Position numbers and translations under genes: made by a program
NCBI RefSeq assembly: GCF_015706575.1
Contig: NW_024037072.1
Location: 625,001-689,000, forward strand
Reading direction: 5' to 3'
From: Patiria miniata
Lineage: Eukaryota > Echinodermata > Asteroidea > Valvatida > Asterinidae
DNA length: 64,000 bases
Notes under the pieces: generated by a model
The model's input: only the letters and a program-made list of their open reading frames with translations
Database searches by the model: none
Told to the model about the DNA's origin: nothing
Shown here: in pieces, positions 43,261-54,409 of the stretch
How the letters are laid out: every line of letters begins with the position of its first letter
How positions within the stretch are numbered: position 1 is the stretch's first letter

Positions 43261-43759
43261 AATCGTGATTTCTACCCCAAAAAAATTGTTCAAAATTGCA
43301 AAATGGGTGTCATTGGAACTTTTTTGACCTCAATTTGTTCAAAACAAAACAGGGGCCCTACACTACACGATCGTCTGAAGTGGTGTCGTCTTGGACAGCC
43401 AGGAGCGTACTGAAGAATGCTCCACTATTCGCCCAGCCAGTGCGTAGTCGGTTGAGGAATGGTGCCCGTCGAGATGGTGCCCATTCGGATATTGCATAAC
43501 AGAACCATTTATATCTACCTTCCACCAAGTTTCATGACGATTGGACCTACTCTTAATCTTATGTGCGTTTTAAAAAATCGCGTTTTAATGACGTCATGTT
43601 GACACCTCATTTTTCGCATTCTCTTTTCCTAACAAAACCTTCAAACTAAGTAGCTTGTCTTAGGCATACTTGAAATTACTAAAATCATTGAAGTTATGTA
43701 TAAAATAAACTGTCCTTACTTTAAATTCAAGGGAACTCAGTTGATATGAATATGAATTA

Positions 43760-44220
43760 TTATATTTATTTGGGTATAGGGCCCTCTGTAGTCGGTTTCC
43801 ATGACGATTCATGGCATTTTTAGAAAGATAAATATATGAGCATAATTATACCATATCAAGCTTAACCAAGATTGATGAAGGTATGGCCATGTATCTGGAA
43901 GATGGACCTGACACCTACCAACCCAAAGGCTAATACCAGAACCTGGATTCAGCAGGACGGTGTTTAACTTACTCAAAATGCCTACAAGACCTAATGGATA
44001 ATCGTAACTGATTTGGTGGCTTTCAAGACGAAAAGTAAGCTGTAATGTTAATGATGAGCAATTTTTCGGAAAAGTTTTGAAAATACACGTGTATATATAT
44101 TTCGTTTGACTGTAGCGCCCTCTATAGTTGGTTTCCATGACAACCAAAGATATTTTCCGAAAGACCTATTCATGAAGAATAATTTTGCTCAGTTTGATTA
44201 AGATCGGTCAAGGTCTGCTC
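43760..44220 (+). repeat. GCCCTCTATAG-type dispersed repeat inside the left arm
   Basis: Two diverged copies of a unit containing G(C)GCCCTCTxTAGTxGG and TTTCCATGAC, at about 43781 and 44111. They are absent from the right arm. Confidence 0.5.
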
Positions 44221-45134
44221 AGGTTATGTCGTTTTGTTTATTCCCCTTCCAACCCTAGTGCTATAGAAAATGCGTCTAAGCTCAATCATAGGCGGTTCCA
44301 ATAAGTGGGCTCCTGAGAGAGTGTATCCATAAATGGTCACTGTTAACTTTTTTTTCCTATTGGGGACATGCCAAGGATTAACAAAATATCGGTGGCGGTG
44401 GGTCCTGGGGGGTGCACTGGGACCCCCCATAGCTCACGGACTATATCATGTACATGAACACTTTCCTCTTTTTCTAACCAAAAGTAGAGAGACAAGCCAA
44501 ACTTTTTATCAATAACAACGATCACAACGAAGGAGTCAGGAATTAGCCTCTGAGCTCCAATGTTTCAATCGCGTGATAGGCACGCCATTGGTGAAACAGA
44601 AGCGAAAGTGCAACAAACAAGAACTAGTGAAAACAAAAGCTCAGGATACGAAAGTTCGTTTCAATCATCCGTTCGCAGTGGAAACTACATGAATATGACG
44701 ATACATTAAGAATGCTTATTCCAATGACTGTGGCAAAAGAGCTTACAATCTGCACAATCCTTTTAATAAATAAAACAATGCCAGGAATTTACGCATGGCG
44801 CCTCAAAATAAACCTACGTGGATTTCCTAATACTAAAGTTACAATTAAGACACTTCTCACACAGGATATCAGTCGAGACAATTGTTTCTTAAATTGGCTG
44901 AAATTGTTGTTCTACATCCGATTTTCCATGCCGGTTTCAAAATAGGGTTGGTCGGTCGGGAAATATTTTTGGCACTTTTATGTTGATAAACTTTGGTGAT
45001 GATTCGGTCGAGGTGTATTTCACATCCAGTAATGATACCAAGAAACAGTTGCTCCACAAGTAACCAAAACGTGCACCCTAAATAACAAAGATTAATTTTG
45101 CTTGAATCAAAAGAAATATATAGGGTGAACCCCA

Positions 45135-45990
45135 AAAGACACAACCCTAAAACATTTGCCTTAAAAAAAAGGGATCGGTGGATTTTTAAGTTTGGGCCAA
45201 AAAAACAAAACAAACAAACCACCAGGATATTTTAATTTCTACGATCTTTCAAACCATATATTTCTGCTAGTGGAATCGAGAGATTCTCAGATGTATATTT
45301 TCGGGGCGCCCAGTCAGTCTTCAAACTATTGATAGCAGAAAATAGAAATTTTGAATTCCGGTTGCGAGACTTCGAAAATCTTAAATTCTGCTAGGGGAAA
45401 ATCAGGAAAGAACAAATGGCGCCACTTAATAAAACCCACCTTATATTCATATTTTAGAATAAGAGACATCTGGTTGTCCACTTTTAGGGCTTCGAAGATT
45501 CACATCAAAAGGTATTAATCAGATCTGCAAAGAATACCATTTAGTTCCACCCCTCCCCTTTTTTTGGTGGTGGGGGTATATGCATTCTAACATGACTGAA
45601 CCATTTCGTTGAATGTAAACTGACACACTGTATTCTAAATGTTGTCGGAGTGCAGTGGCCTCGCGGTTAAGGGCATTGGATTCGTGGTCTGCGGGTAAAG
45701 CTGCAGTGGTTGTGGGTTCAAGTCCAGCCTGGGGTTATTGTGTGTGTGCCCTTGGGCAAGGCAATTTGTCACGCATTGTTTTCCTCCACCCAGGAATGGG
45801 TGCATTCGAAGGTACTGGCCATTTGCACTGACACTGAGCTGCTGCTGAAGTGGTTTGGTATAAGGCGCTATATACACAGTATGGTAAAAGGAAAGGCAAT
45901 CCGAGTAAACATGTTATTTCCCTCGTATGCGGACTTCCCGGTTTATTTTTCCAGTCACATCCTTGTGTGTACGACCGGGCATCCGCTATA
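45135..45990 (+). repeat. tandem duplication, copy A
   Basis: Matches 46505-47406 over most of its length: GGATTTTTAAGTTTGGG, CTACGATCTTTCAAACC, TTTTCGGGGCGCCCAGTCAG, GGTTGCGAGACTTCGAAAAT, a SINE, and CGACCGGGCATCCGCTATA at the end. Offset is about 1.4 kb. Confidence 0.88.
45648..45900 (+). mobile_element. tRNA-derived SINE, copy in duplication A
   Basis: A-box-like GCGGTTAAGGGCATTGG and B-box GGGTTCAAGTCC head, conserved GCCCTTGGGCAAGGCA, CTCCACCCAGGAATGG core, and CACTGAGCTGCTG tail ending in GGCGCTATATA. Confidence 0.82.
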
Positions 45991-46034
45991 CTGAGAAAAA
46001 TGTAATGGGACAGATGCAGTGATGTAGTCAAGTT

Positions 46035-46086
46035 CAAGGGATCCAGAACACAATTTTTTTGGGCCCCCCCCCCGGATCCGCCCTTG
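46035..46086 (-). mobile_element. 52-bp minimal hAT MITE, family 2
   Basis: Only the two family-2 termini remain: CAAGGG(A)TCCAGAACAC and GGATCCGCCCTTG. A perfect 8-bp duplication GTCAAGTT flanks it (46027-46034, 46087-46094). Orientation is opposite to the copies at 28359 and 41943. Confidence 0.9.
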
Positions 46087-46094
46087 GTCAAGTT

Positions 46095-46215
46095 CACTCC
46101 ATCCTAGTCCGAGCCGAGCCGAGTCCACGAAGACTCGAGTCCGAAACAAGTCCGAGTCCATTTTGGTCCAAGTCCGGCTCAAGTCCAGTCTGCGGCAAGT
46201 CCGAGTCCAGTCGGA
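46095..46215 (+). repeat. GTCCGAGTCC repeat
   Basis: Irregular copies of GAGTCCGAG/AAGTCCGAGTCCA. A related ACTCGAGTCGAGTCA cluster occurs at about 51411-51450. Confidence 0.6.
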
Positions 46216-46504
46216 AAATGGTTTTTGTAGAAGAACGTGCGCGCACGAGTAAACTGACTGTCCAGTCGATCTCTTTCTATTATTGTACAGCCAAATAAGG
46301 AATCTGAAAAGAGATTTCCCAATCAGGCAAGACTTAAAAGTGATCAAAAAAACAGACGAGGGCCATTTTTTCAAAACAATTTAAAAAAAAAAGATTTCTC
46401 CAATTTAAAAAAAAAAAAAAAATTCTGTGTTCTTTTGCCCCCCAGAGAGATATACTTAGGAAACTTTTCATTGACAGGGTTTGCAGTGAATCGCCCCATT
46501 GAGG

Positions 46505-47406
46505 GCCACCCAAAAAAAGGCAACCCAAAAACATGTGCCTTTAAAAAAAAAAAAGAGATCAGTGGATTTTTAAGTTTGGGCAAAAAAAACCCACCAGGAT
46601 ATTTTAATTTCTACGATCTTTCAAACCATATATTTCTGCTAGTGGAATCGAGAGATTCTCAGATGTATATTTTCGGGGCGCCCAGTCAGTCTTCAAACTA
46701 TTGATAGCAGAAAATAGAAATTTTGAATTCCGGTTGCGAGACTTCGAAAATCTGAAATTCTGCTAGCGGAAAAATACACAATTAAGGAAAGAACAGATGG
46801 CGCCACTTAATACCCACGTAATCATTTTTTCCCCAAAAGATGAGACATCTGGTTGTCCACTTTTAGTGCTTCGAAGATTCACATCAAAAGGTATTAATCA
46901 TTTCTGCAAAGAGTATCATTTTGTTCCACCCCTGACCCTTTTTTGGTGGTGTTGGTGGGGGGATGTATATGCATTCTAACATGACTGAACCATTTCGTTG
47001 AATGTAAACTGACACACTGTATTCTAAATGTTATCGGAGTGCAGTGGCCTCGCGGTTAAGGGCATTGGATTCGTGGTCTGCAGGTAAAGCTGGAGTGGTT
47101 GTGGGTTCATGTCCAGCCTGGGGTTACTAAGTGGCGCGTGTGCCCTTGGGCAAGGCACTTTTGTCACGCATTGTTTTCCTCCACCCAGGAATGGGTGCAT
47201 TCGAAGGTACTGGCCATTTGCACTGATACTGAGCTGCTGCTGAAGTGGTCTCGTGGCCAGATGAACCGGGGAAAGCACCACATCATTATTATAAGTTGGG
47301 TAAAAGGAAAGTCAATCCAAGTAAACATGTTATTTCCCGCGTATGCGGACTTCCCTGTTTATTTTCCCTGTCACATCCTTGTGTGTACGACCGGGCATCC
47401 GCTATA
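46505..47406 (+). repeat. tandem duplication, copy B
   Basis: Second copy of 45135-45990, with small insertions and deletions. The 52-bp hAT remnant and the GTCCGAGTCC repeat at 46094-46210 lie between the two. Confidence 0.88.
47034..47262 (+). mobile_element. tRNA-derived SINE, copy in duplication B
   Basis: Same SINE as 45648-45900, duplicated with its surroundings. The B-box has changed to GGGTTCATGTCC. Confidence 0.82.
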
Positions 47407-47640
47407 ATGTGATCATTGTGATCAGGTGATTTATGTACTTTCATATTCTGAGCTATTGTTTTTACTAGTTCTTGTTTGTTGCACTAATCACTTTTGTTTC
47501 ACTAATGGAGCTCACTAACACTGGAACTCAGAAGCATATTCCTGACTCCCTCGTTATGATCGTTGTTATTGAAAAAAAGTTTGGCTATCTATCTACATTT
47601 GGTTAGAAACAGGGGAACAGTATGCACATACATGAATCCC

Positions 47641-47844
47641 ACATGATACTTGTAATGATGTATGTGACTAATGTACGTTTAATTTTGTATTTAAAAAAAG
47701 GAAACTTTTACTTAATTTCCATCAGACATAGAGTATTCAGTATTGTCTTATTATAAAGACACTACTTTGTACAGATTAAGAATGCTTAAGTGAGTTTGCA
47801 TATATGGAATGTGTTGACAATTGTTGCAATATTTATCATGCCTA
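47641..47844. other. right-arm spacer
   Basis: AT-rich spacer between inner and outer right arms; nothing recognised. Confidence 0.3.
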
Positions 47845-48093
47845 GGTCAAGTTCTCTGGAATTTAAAGTAACAATAGTTTTATTTAAGACATAATTTCAC
47901 TTACGTTTTCAAGCATGCCGAAGACAAGCTACTTAAGTTTTGCTATGAAAAAAATGAATAGATAACGCGAGAAATGAGGCGTCAAAATGACGTCATTAAA
48001 AACTTTAGATTTTTCAAAATCGTGAGAGTAGGTCCGATCGTCATGAAACTTGTTGGTATAGGTAGATAAAAATGGTACTGTTATGCAATATCT

Positions 48094-48839
48094 AAAATGA
48101 CGTCATGATGACGTCATCAACTGTTTTTGTTTACAATTTTTTAAAACTAGACACACTCACAACCCCGATTGTAAAGTTGGTCTTAAACACGGGACATCAT
48201 AATCTGAATTACTCTAATAACTCAGTGGCATCACTGTTTACTGAATTAAACCAAACATCATCCAATCATATGATAAACGGTGTTTTACATAAACCTGCAC
48301 AGGTTTTGGAACCATTTTGATAATATTATCACCTGTAGTTCTACTACAAATAAACAGTTTCTTACTAGAGACCTGAATATTATTATTAACCTTCTAAATG
48401 ATGAAGATAATAATTTAGTTCAAATTTCATTGACATTATGTTTTCACACCCTCCTTTTACTCCGTTCATAGATAAACCCACAAGGGTAACGCGAGGCTAC
48501 TCTAAGTGACAAAATATTCACCAACATTTTACTAATACCAGACTGGTTAATTATAACTTCGGATATTACTAACCATTTTCCAATCTTCACCTCCAAACCA
48601 ATGACTAATTTTTCTCCAAAAGTCAATAAAAAAGCAAGATCTCGCTATTATTAAATGGATTTCCCGCTTATTTTAGCATCTATATCACGCGAATTCCCCA
48701 TATCGATACTTTCGATAATTTTGAATGATTTGTGTAATTTTATGTTAACTATCGAGCCACATGTAACGGCTGTTTGATAACCCAAAGCATTTTAAGTGTT
48801 TACCAGTGTTTTGTACACGTTTATATGACAACTTCTTAA
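48094..48839. other. no recognised gene
   Basis: Starts with a TGACGTCATGATGACGTCATC double palindrome region (about 48099-48118), then AT-rich DNA. No gene is supported. Confidence 0.4.
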
Positions 48840-49682
48840 ACGGAAGCACATTTTTTTACTTTTGATTACGTCATATGAGACTCAAAAGTTGGGTTGGCAA
48901 AATTGGCTTTGAGCCTTGGAATCAAATTGCCAGAGGCAATGCGTAAAAATAACAAAAATATGAGAACAAAACTCCATTCCGTTATGGAGTGATCATTAAA
49001 AGCAATTTTTCAAATGTTTAGGTTAACTCTTTAAATTTGATACCCGATGACGTCATGATGACATCAAATTATTTTTGTCGAGCATCTTCGGACCAGGGTT
49101 CGTGTTCCGTCTATTGTTTATCTTCATCTCGTCAACAGTTTGGAAGAAATTTCAAGGTTCGGTTTGATTTTGAGGCTACTGTCTGTATTTTAAATTCACC
49201 TAATTTTGACCTTCCGGTAGACCCGGGAGTAAAGGTCAAGCGAGTTCGCTTACGCGATAAAAAATGTTTATCAATAATAGACCATCTGTCTGCAAAGTTG
49301 TACATGATCGATTATTTTGTCCAAGATTTAAGGTGAAAGAAGATGGTCATCTTTTTTTTTCAACGAGAATCGCTTTTAACGTGACACATGATTACGTCAT
49401 CATTACGTCAGAGTAATATGTAACACTAGGGTTCAGGGTCTATATATGTTATAAGTTCATTGGATGTAGGAATCAGAGGTGTTAACTGGACGTTTCAGTC
49501 ATTGTGCCCTGACCATCATCAGGATAATGCCTAAACCCTAGTAAGGAAATCTATGTATCTATAAGAACTACTCTTGTTTTGGATAGATAGTCACTTCTGC
49601 CTGAAGTTCAATAACATGGCTTGTCAGTTAAATAAAGACTGGAATTGCGATGTGACTTGTGATAACTTGATACTCTGGATAT
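48840..49682. repeat. duplicated downstream flank of gene copy 2
   Basis: Partner of 17300-18060. It probably includes the 3' UTR of copy 2 at its right end (about 49480-49682, highly similar to copy 1). Confidence 0.75.
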
Positions 49683-50127
49683 CTAGTCCTTAAGGAGTTC
49701 ATCCCTCATGGCAGGGATGAGCCCCTTCCTAAACGCGATATCCAACAGCTCCTGGGTATCCTTGATGTTGGGGTACTCATGCAAGGCCCACTTGAGATAC
49801 ACCAGAAACTCACTCCAATCCACCTGCCCGTCTGCATCCATGTCAATGGCCTGCAGAGCTTGACGGGTGTCGGAGCACCGGTAGCAGGCAAAGTAGGGCG
49901 CCATGAAGCCATTGTAGAAGGAGTCGAACTGCAGCATTTCATCACCTTGCACTTCGTCTTTCAGGTCCCAGGTGTCCCAGATCTCACGTACCTCGGAGAG
50001 CATCCTCTCGGCGTGCACGTCGTTCAGCTTCATCTTCTCGATGACGTCACGCATCTTTTCGGTGACTTTGCCTCCGGCCCTGTCGAAGAGGAGAGCCAGG
50101 CCAACCTCACTCATGTACTCTTCCTTC
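49683..50127 (-). CDS. copy 2 exon 4
   Basis: Acceptor CACTCCAG/GAAGG, 445 nt to the stop. It encodes the EF-hand region. A degenerate first EF-like motif lies around LKDEVQGDE, the canonical one at DMDADGQVDWSE. Confidence 0.88.
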
Positions 50128-53100
50128 CTGGAGTGATACAAACACAAATGGAACAAAGTCAGCGTCATCAATGATAACGCGTCAAGTGTTATGGCTCAAA
50201 TTGTGGCTTACAGTTACACAAATTACCTATTGTTTCGAAGATCCTCGAGCATGACTTCTTTCATCTTTTGAGCTTGGTCAAGGGTGAACTGCGGATCGTC
50301 GCCGTAAAGATCAATCAACTGCAGACGGATCATCTCATTGGATGCCAAAGAAGTGATCCTCTTGGGCGCCTTTTCTCCAAAGAAGTCAGCCAAGTCAAAG
50401 TCTTCCTTATTCAGCCCCAAGACGAAGTCCAAGGCTCTCTCCCCATACACCGGTTGCTTGGGGTCCGGGTCTTGGCCGGTGGTGATCCTAGTCACGTTGA
50501 TGGCAGCCTTCCGAAGGTAGGAGCAGTTGTAGCTCTTAAGGATCTTCTTGTTGCCAAGGCGGATGAGGTTCATCATAGTGACGCAGGTTGATGCGTTGCC
50601 CATGGCAGCACCTTCAATGCAGATACTGCCCCAAGTACCATCCGCACCACACATCAAACTCTGCAATGCATAAGTAAGTCAGATTTGAGATTAAGAATCA
50701 TTTAATAAGATATCGGTATTTTTTATTGTTATTGTACGAATTTACTATTCTTCTCCTTCTTCTTGTTATTCTTCTCGCCAAATGTTTCCAGAACTGTTTG
50801 TCACAGTGAAAACATATATGAACTTCAATTGTCAATACATGAATGCACAACCCACTGGAGATGTGCTTTTTTGTAATTACGTCATTGTGACGTCATCATG
50901 GGTCACGTGAAGCCACTTTAGAGATTAATAAATTTATTCTTTGAAATTTACGATAAAATCAACTGTGAGAGACCAGAACTTAAATTTTGCTGGAATCGAC
51001 ATGATAATACATGATGTTCATTTTATCTCATGTGCGCAAAATCACGTGACAAAATCACATTAACAATCAAAATCCACAATCAACAATCAACATCAACAGT
51101 TATCAACAATCAATATCAACAATCAACATCAACAATCAAGAACAAAGCATAACAAACCGATCATGAAGCCCAACACCGTGTTTGTTCCCACAAACTGTAG
51201 GTTTGTTTTGTTTTGGTTTTTTTGGGCAAATATTTTTCGCAAAGTTTTTTTTTTTTAATAAGTACTTGCGTCTTATTAGCCTTCGTCTGATGAGGGACTC
51301 AAGTCGAGTGGAGTCACTAAAAATTGTTTTTTTTTAATAAGTACTTGCGTCTTATTAGCCTTCGTCTGATGAGGGACTCAAGTCGAGTGGAGTCACTAAA
51401 AATTGTAACTCGAGTCGAGTCATTGACTCGAGTCATTACAACTCTGGCATATTTAAAAACGCAATAAAAACGTAACATTTCTTCAGCATCTTCTCTCGAC
51501 TTTTCCAGGGTATGAGCTATAGCGCTGTGCACAACGGGGAAACATTAGGTTTCATTATACCAGAAAGAACGTTAGTAAAGGCAGACAAATCTGACCTACC
51601 TCGAGCTGTGAGGAGTTGGCATAACCGTACTTCTCATGAACATGCACCAGCAGTTTCCCCTTCCAGTTGTGCGCATCCATACTCTTTCGGATGTACTTGG
51701 CCCAGTTGCCGCACTCCTCTGGCACACAAAGGCCTCTGGCCTCTTCGAAGATCAACCCAAAAGGTCGGACATCTTCTGGCATCTCGGCAAGGAACTCGAC
51801 CAGCTGGAAGGCCCGGACGGGTTTCACAGGCATCACATCGGACATGTCTCGCAGGTTGATCAACACCTTGGCGTCTCGATGCAGGTTGTCGTACACCCAC
51901 ATGATCCATTTCTTGACAAGTGCGCACAGGTCATCCATGGTGAATTTACTGAAGTCGTAGACGCCGTCACTCAGGTCTACCTCCAGGATTGCGTTCCAGA
52001 GACCCGTCTCCTGCATCTTTTGCAATCCCACAGGAATCTTCTCGGCGTTCGGTATCCGATTTTTCGCACCTTTGGAGAAAAAAACCCAGCAAATTGGGTT
52101 GACCAAAAAAATTGACCAATAAGCACAAGATTTAACACGTAAGCATGCAAAACACATACTTTAGAATACCGTTTTAAAACGGATTCGTTGGGGTTTGGGC
52201 TACATTTAGGTCTGGCCTGGCTGGGTTGTATTGAGGTTCTAGGGCTGGGTGGTTTACATTGGGTCCCGGGAAACGTGCCAATTTTTATTTTTATTTTATT
52301 TATTTCTTATTTACCCTGGGGAAACCTCTCAGTGGTACACTGTTTTCCAGAGGTGCCCAGCAGTTATACAGAAAAATTCATTTAAAACTACAATTACAGA
52401 ACACACTAAAAATAGTAAATAGTAAGAAATGGGTACATAAAAACACTTAAAATATACATGTATAAAAAATAATCATGGAACATTCAGTAAAAACAAACAA
52501 AACACAGATACACACACCCAAAGAATTGCACTGAAAAAAAAAACCAAGAGCACCCATGCACTGCATAAAACTCTGCGTGAATAATATTACATCTTGAGCA
52601 TAAATTGTCTGCATGATGAGCAGTTCTCAAAAGCTGTAAGCAACCAAAACCAGAGGTCAAGCAATTTGCCCCATTATAACAGGCACATTATCGATGGGTA
52701 CTGCACTAGTACATTAAAAAAGCAGGTTTTTGTATGTGTTTTTAAAGCTGGCAAGAGTAGCAGCCAAAGGGCATTTAAGAGGTGTAGGGAGGGCGTTGAA
52801 TGAATAAGCTCCACGAACCACACATTTCCGTTTACCTGATTTAGATTTACTGAATGGGGGAACATGGTTGCCTTGAGAACCAGACACACGCACATTGTGT
52901 TTTTGTGTGTAGTTGAATGCAATGTATTTTGGCCCCCGTTTTCCATTTGACGGGTGGAAAAACCTACAATTGTTTATTATTTTTGCTATAATCCATGATC
53001 GAAAACCTTTTAATTTAACTCCATAAAAACACAATTATAAACGAATATGTCGACGATTCGTACGCCACTTTGTTTGATTCTTTCTTTAATTACTTCAAAA

Positions 53101-53547
53101 ACTGTCTCTTAATTCCTGGACAGATTTCTGATAGTTTTGGCTGTTGGACTGCGTCGGTGCTATGTTTTGTTCCATGTAGATTTAACTTTAGGATTTGATG
53201 GGTTTTCTCTGCCTACCTTCGGTTATCTCTGAGAAAGCGTAGAGTCCTTTACGGTCCTCTCCCTTCTCCACCAACTGCTTGACGAAGACGTCATCTACGC
53301 GTGTCATGTGGGAGAAGGAGGCCACGATAACATTGGTGAAGCCACATCGTCTCACCTCATCAAACACCTTCCATTTATCCTCCAGAGTATGACCGCGCAG
53401 CTGGCCCACTGTGCTCTCACGGATCGAGTTATCCAGGACGAATAGGTCTAGATCTCGTAGAGTCTGGTATTTCTGGGTCTCTCTCTTAACGTCTTTGTTA
53501 TAACCGTCAGCCAGTCTCTTCGCGCTCTTCTGCATTTTCTTAAACAT
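49683..53547 (-). CDS. DRE-TIM (HMG-CoA lyase-like) barrel protein with C-terminal EF-hand, copy 2
   Basis: Four exons on the minus strand: 53217-53547, 51600-52069, 50227-50660 and 49683-50127. They splice in phase (1, 0, 2) to 559 residues, nearly identical to copy 1 (18061-30844). Visible motifs are DNSIREST (D39, R43, E44), the first-strand signature of DRE-TIM metallolyases; HVHEKYG (H253, H255), matching the metal-binding H-x-H; GAAMGNAS; and an EF-hand loop DMDADGQVDWSE at about residues 507-518. Family knowledge suggests a divalent-metal-dependent aldol-type lyase or synthase barrel, with calcium sensing by the EF-hand. The actual reaction is unknown and the usual substrate loops of HMG-CoA lyase are not recognisable. 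No targeting signal is seen. Exons 2-4 have exactly the same lengths as in copy 1, so both are probably expressed genes under selection. Confidence 0.88.
50227..50660 (-). CDS. copy 2 exon 3
   Basis: Acceptor ATTGCAG/AGTTTG, donor AATAG/GTAATT, 434 nt. It closes the barrel (GADGTWGS, GNASTC) and adds a helical connector. Confidence 0.88.
50765..51200 (+). repeat. dispersed repeat family R1, copy c
   Basis: Same landmarks as 12405-12868 (CCAGAACTGTTTGTCA, GACGTCATCATGGGTCACGTG, AAATCACGTGAC). It is interrupted by an (ATCAAC)n tract at 51060-51140. It lies in intron 2 of gene copy 2. Confidence 0.7.
51245..51406 (+). repeat. two tandem copies of a ~80-bp unit
   Basis: Units starting near 51245 and 51327 are identical apart from the T-run length: AATAAGTACTTGCGTCTTAT ... 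GTGGAGTCACTAAAAATTG. Perfect identity suggests a very recent duplication or an assembly artefact. Confidence 0.88.
51600..52069 (-). CDS. copy 2 exon 2
   Basis: Acceptor CCAAAG/GTGCG, donor CTCGAG/GTAGGT, 470 nt. It encodes mid-barrel strands and the H-x-H box at its end. Confidence 0.88.
52277..52925 (-). mobile_element. LINE 3' fragment in intron 1 of gene copy 2
   Basis: The minus strand encodes a LINE reverse-transcriptase C-terminus (TQKHNVRVSGSQGNHVPPFS, GAYSFNALPTPLK, SFKNTYKNLL), then a 3' UTR ending in an (AAATA)n tail at about 52285-52305. The corresponding intron of copy 1 (29657-30504) lacks it, while flanking sequence is shared, so it inserted after the gene duplication or was lost from copy 1. 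Confidence 0.8.
53217..53547 (-). CDS. copy 2 exon 1
   Basis: Begins MFKKMQKSAKRLADG; donor GAAG/GTAGGC. The short basic start may be an amphipathic helix. It differs from copy 1 over the first ten residues only. Confidence 0.87.
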
Positions 53548-54042
53548 GTTGGCTTTGGTTTGTTTCTACTGTTTTCTAGTTAGAAATCACGACGGGTAGC
53601 AGATTTGTTGCGGCGTACTTAATAGAGTTGCAGCCGGCCACACCTTTGTCGAACCTTTTCATTCAGCACCCGGTGGCGAACTATGCACTAAAGGCAGCCT
53701 GTGTGATGCTTAATACTAATAAACTAAGCAATAATAATGTAACGGCTATGCCAATCAGCCAGCAGAGGGCGCCAGCATGGCTCCGCCTTGGAGCCCGTTG
53801 CTCGGCTTCGCTCGTACCCACTGATCTCGATACATCGACCGTAATGCGTGTGTACAAGACCGTGACGCCCTCGCACACACGCGGCAGCCATTTTGAAGCT
53901 CCCTCAAAAGCCCCACAACGCACGGATCCGTATATAAAAAGCACAGAAGTTACAATAGTTCAGGAACCGATTTGGATAATCAAACACGTTTTTTATTCAT
54001 TTATTTTGCCCACAGTTATTTTACTCATGTATGAAGCCTGGA
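53548..54042. promoter_or_regulatory. upstream region of gene copy 2
   Basis: The first about 155 bp upstream of the start codon is shared with copy 1 and is the likely core promoter for the minus-strand gene. A plus-strand TATATAAAAAG (53930-53940) faces away from gene copy 2. I see no gene it serves. Confidence 0.4.
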
Positions 54043-54360
54043 AAGGGACAGGGTGTTTTTTTTTTGTAATTTGCTAATTCGTTTGCACGAATTGCTAACT
54101 CGTTCCCACGAATTGCTATTTCGTTCGCACGAATTACCAACTCGTTCCCACGAATTACTAACGCGTTCTCCGATCCACGAGTTAGCCTTTCGTTCCCACG
54201 AATTAGAAAATCGTGGGAAATAGCGCTTTGTGCGAACGATTAAGCAATTCGTGGGAACGAGTTAGCAATTCGTGCGAACGAGTTAGTAATTCGTGGGAAC
54301 GAGTTAGCAATGCGTGGGAACGAGTTAGCAATGTACGGAAGCCGGATAGTGCCAGTCCCT
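54043..54360. repeat. fold-back minisatellite element
   Basis: About 315 bp made of one inverted pair of arrays. The left half repeats GCTAACTCGTTCCCACGAATT; the right half is its complement (AATTCGTGGGAACGAG). Outer ends AAGGGACAGGGTG and GCCAGTCCCTAA resemble short inverted termini. It lies directly outside the NotI-site array and might be a separate element or the true outer end of the large element. Confidence 0.75.
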
Positions 54361-54409
54361 AAGGGATGAATATATTTTTTGCAAACACGTCAGAATTTTT
54401 TTGTACATC

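Larger units (their letters stand above)
43489..48093. repeat. large inverted-repeat structure
   Basis: Ends begin GATATTGCATAACAG and end CTGTTATGCAATATC. Outer arms (43489-43740 and 47845-48093) share TTTCATGACGATTGGACC, TGACGTCA and AAGTAGCTTGTCTT. Inner arms (about 44440-44660 and 47445-47640) share AGTTCTTGTTTGTTGCAC-type words and AACAACGATCA. The interior holds a direct tandem duplication. No coding gene is seen. It resembles a fold-back, non-autonomous element or two oppositely inserted repeats. I see no clear target duplication. Confidence 0.65.
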
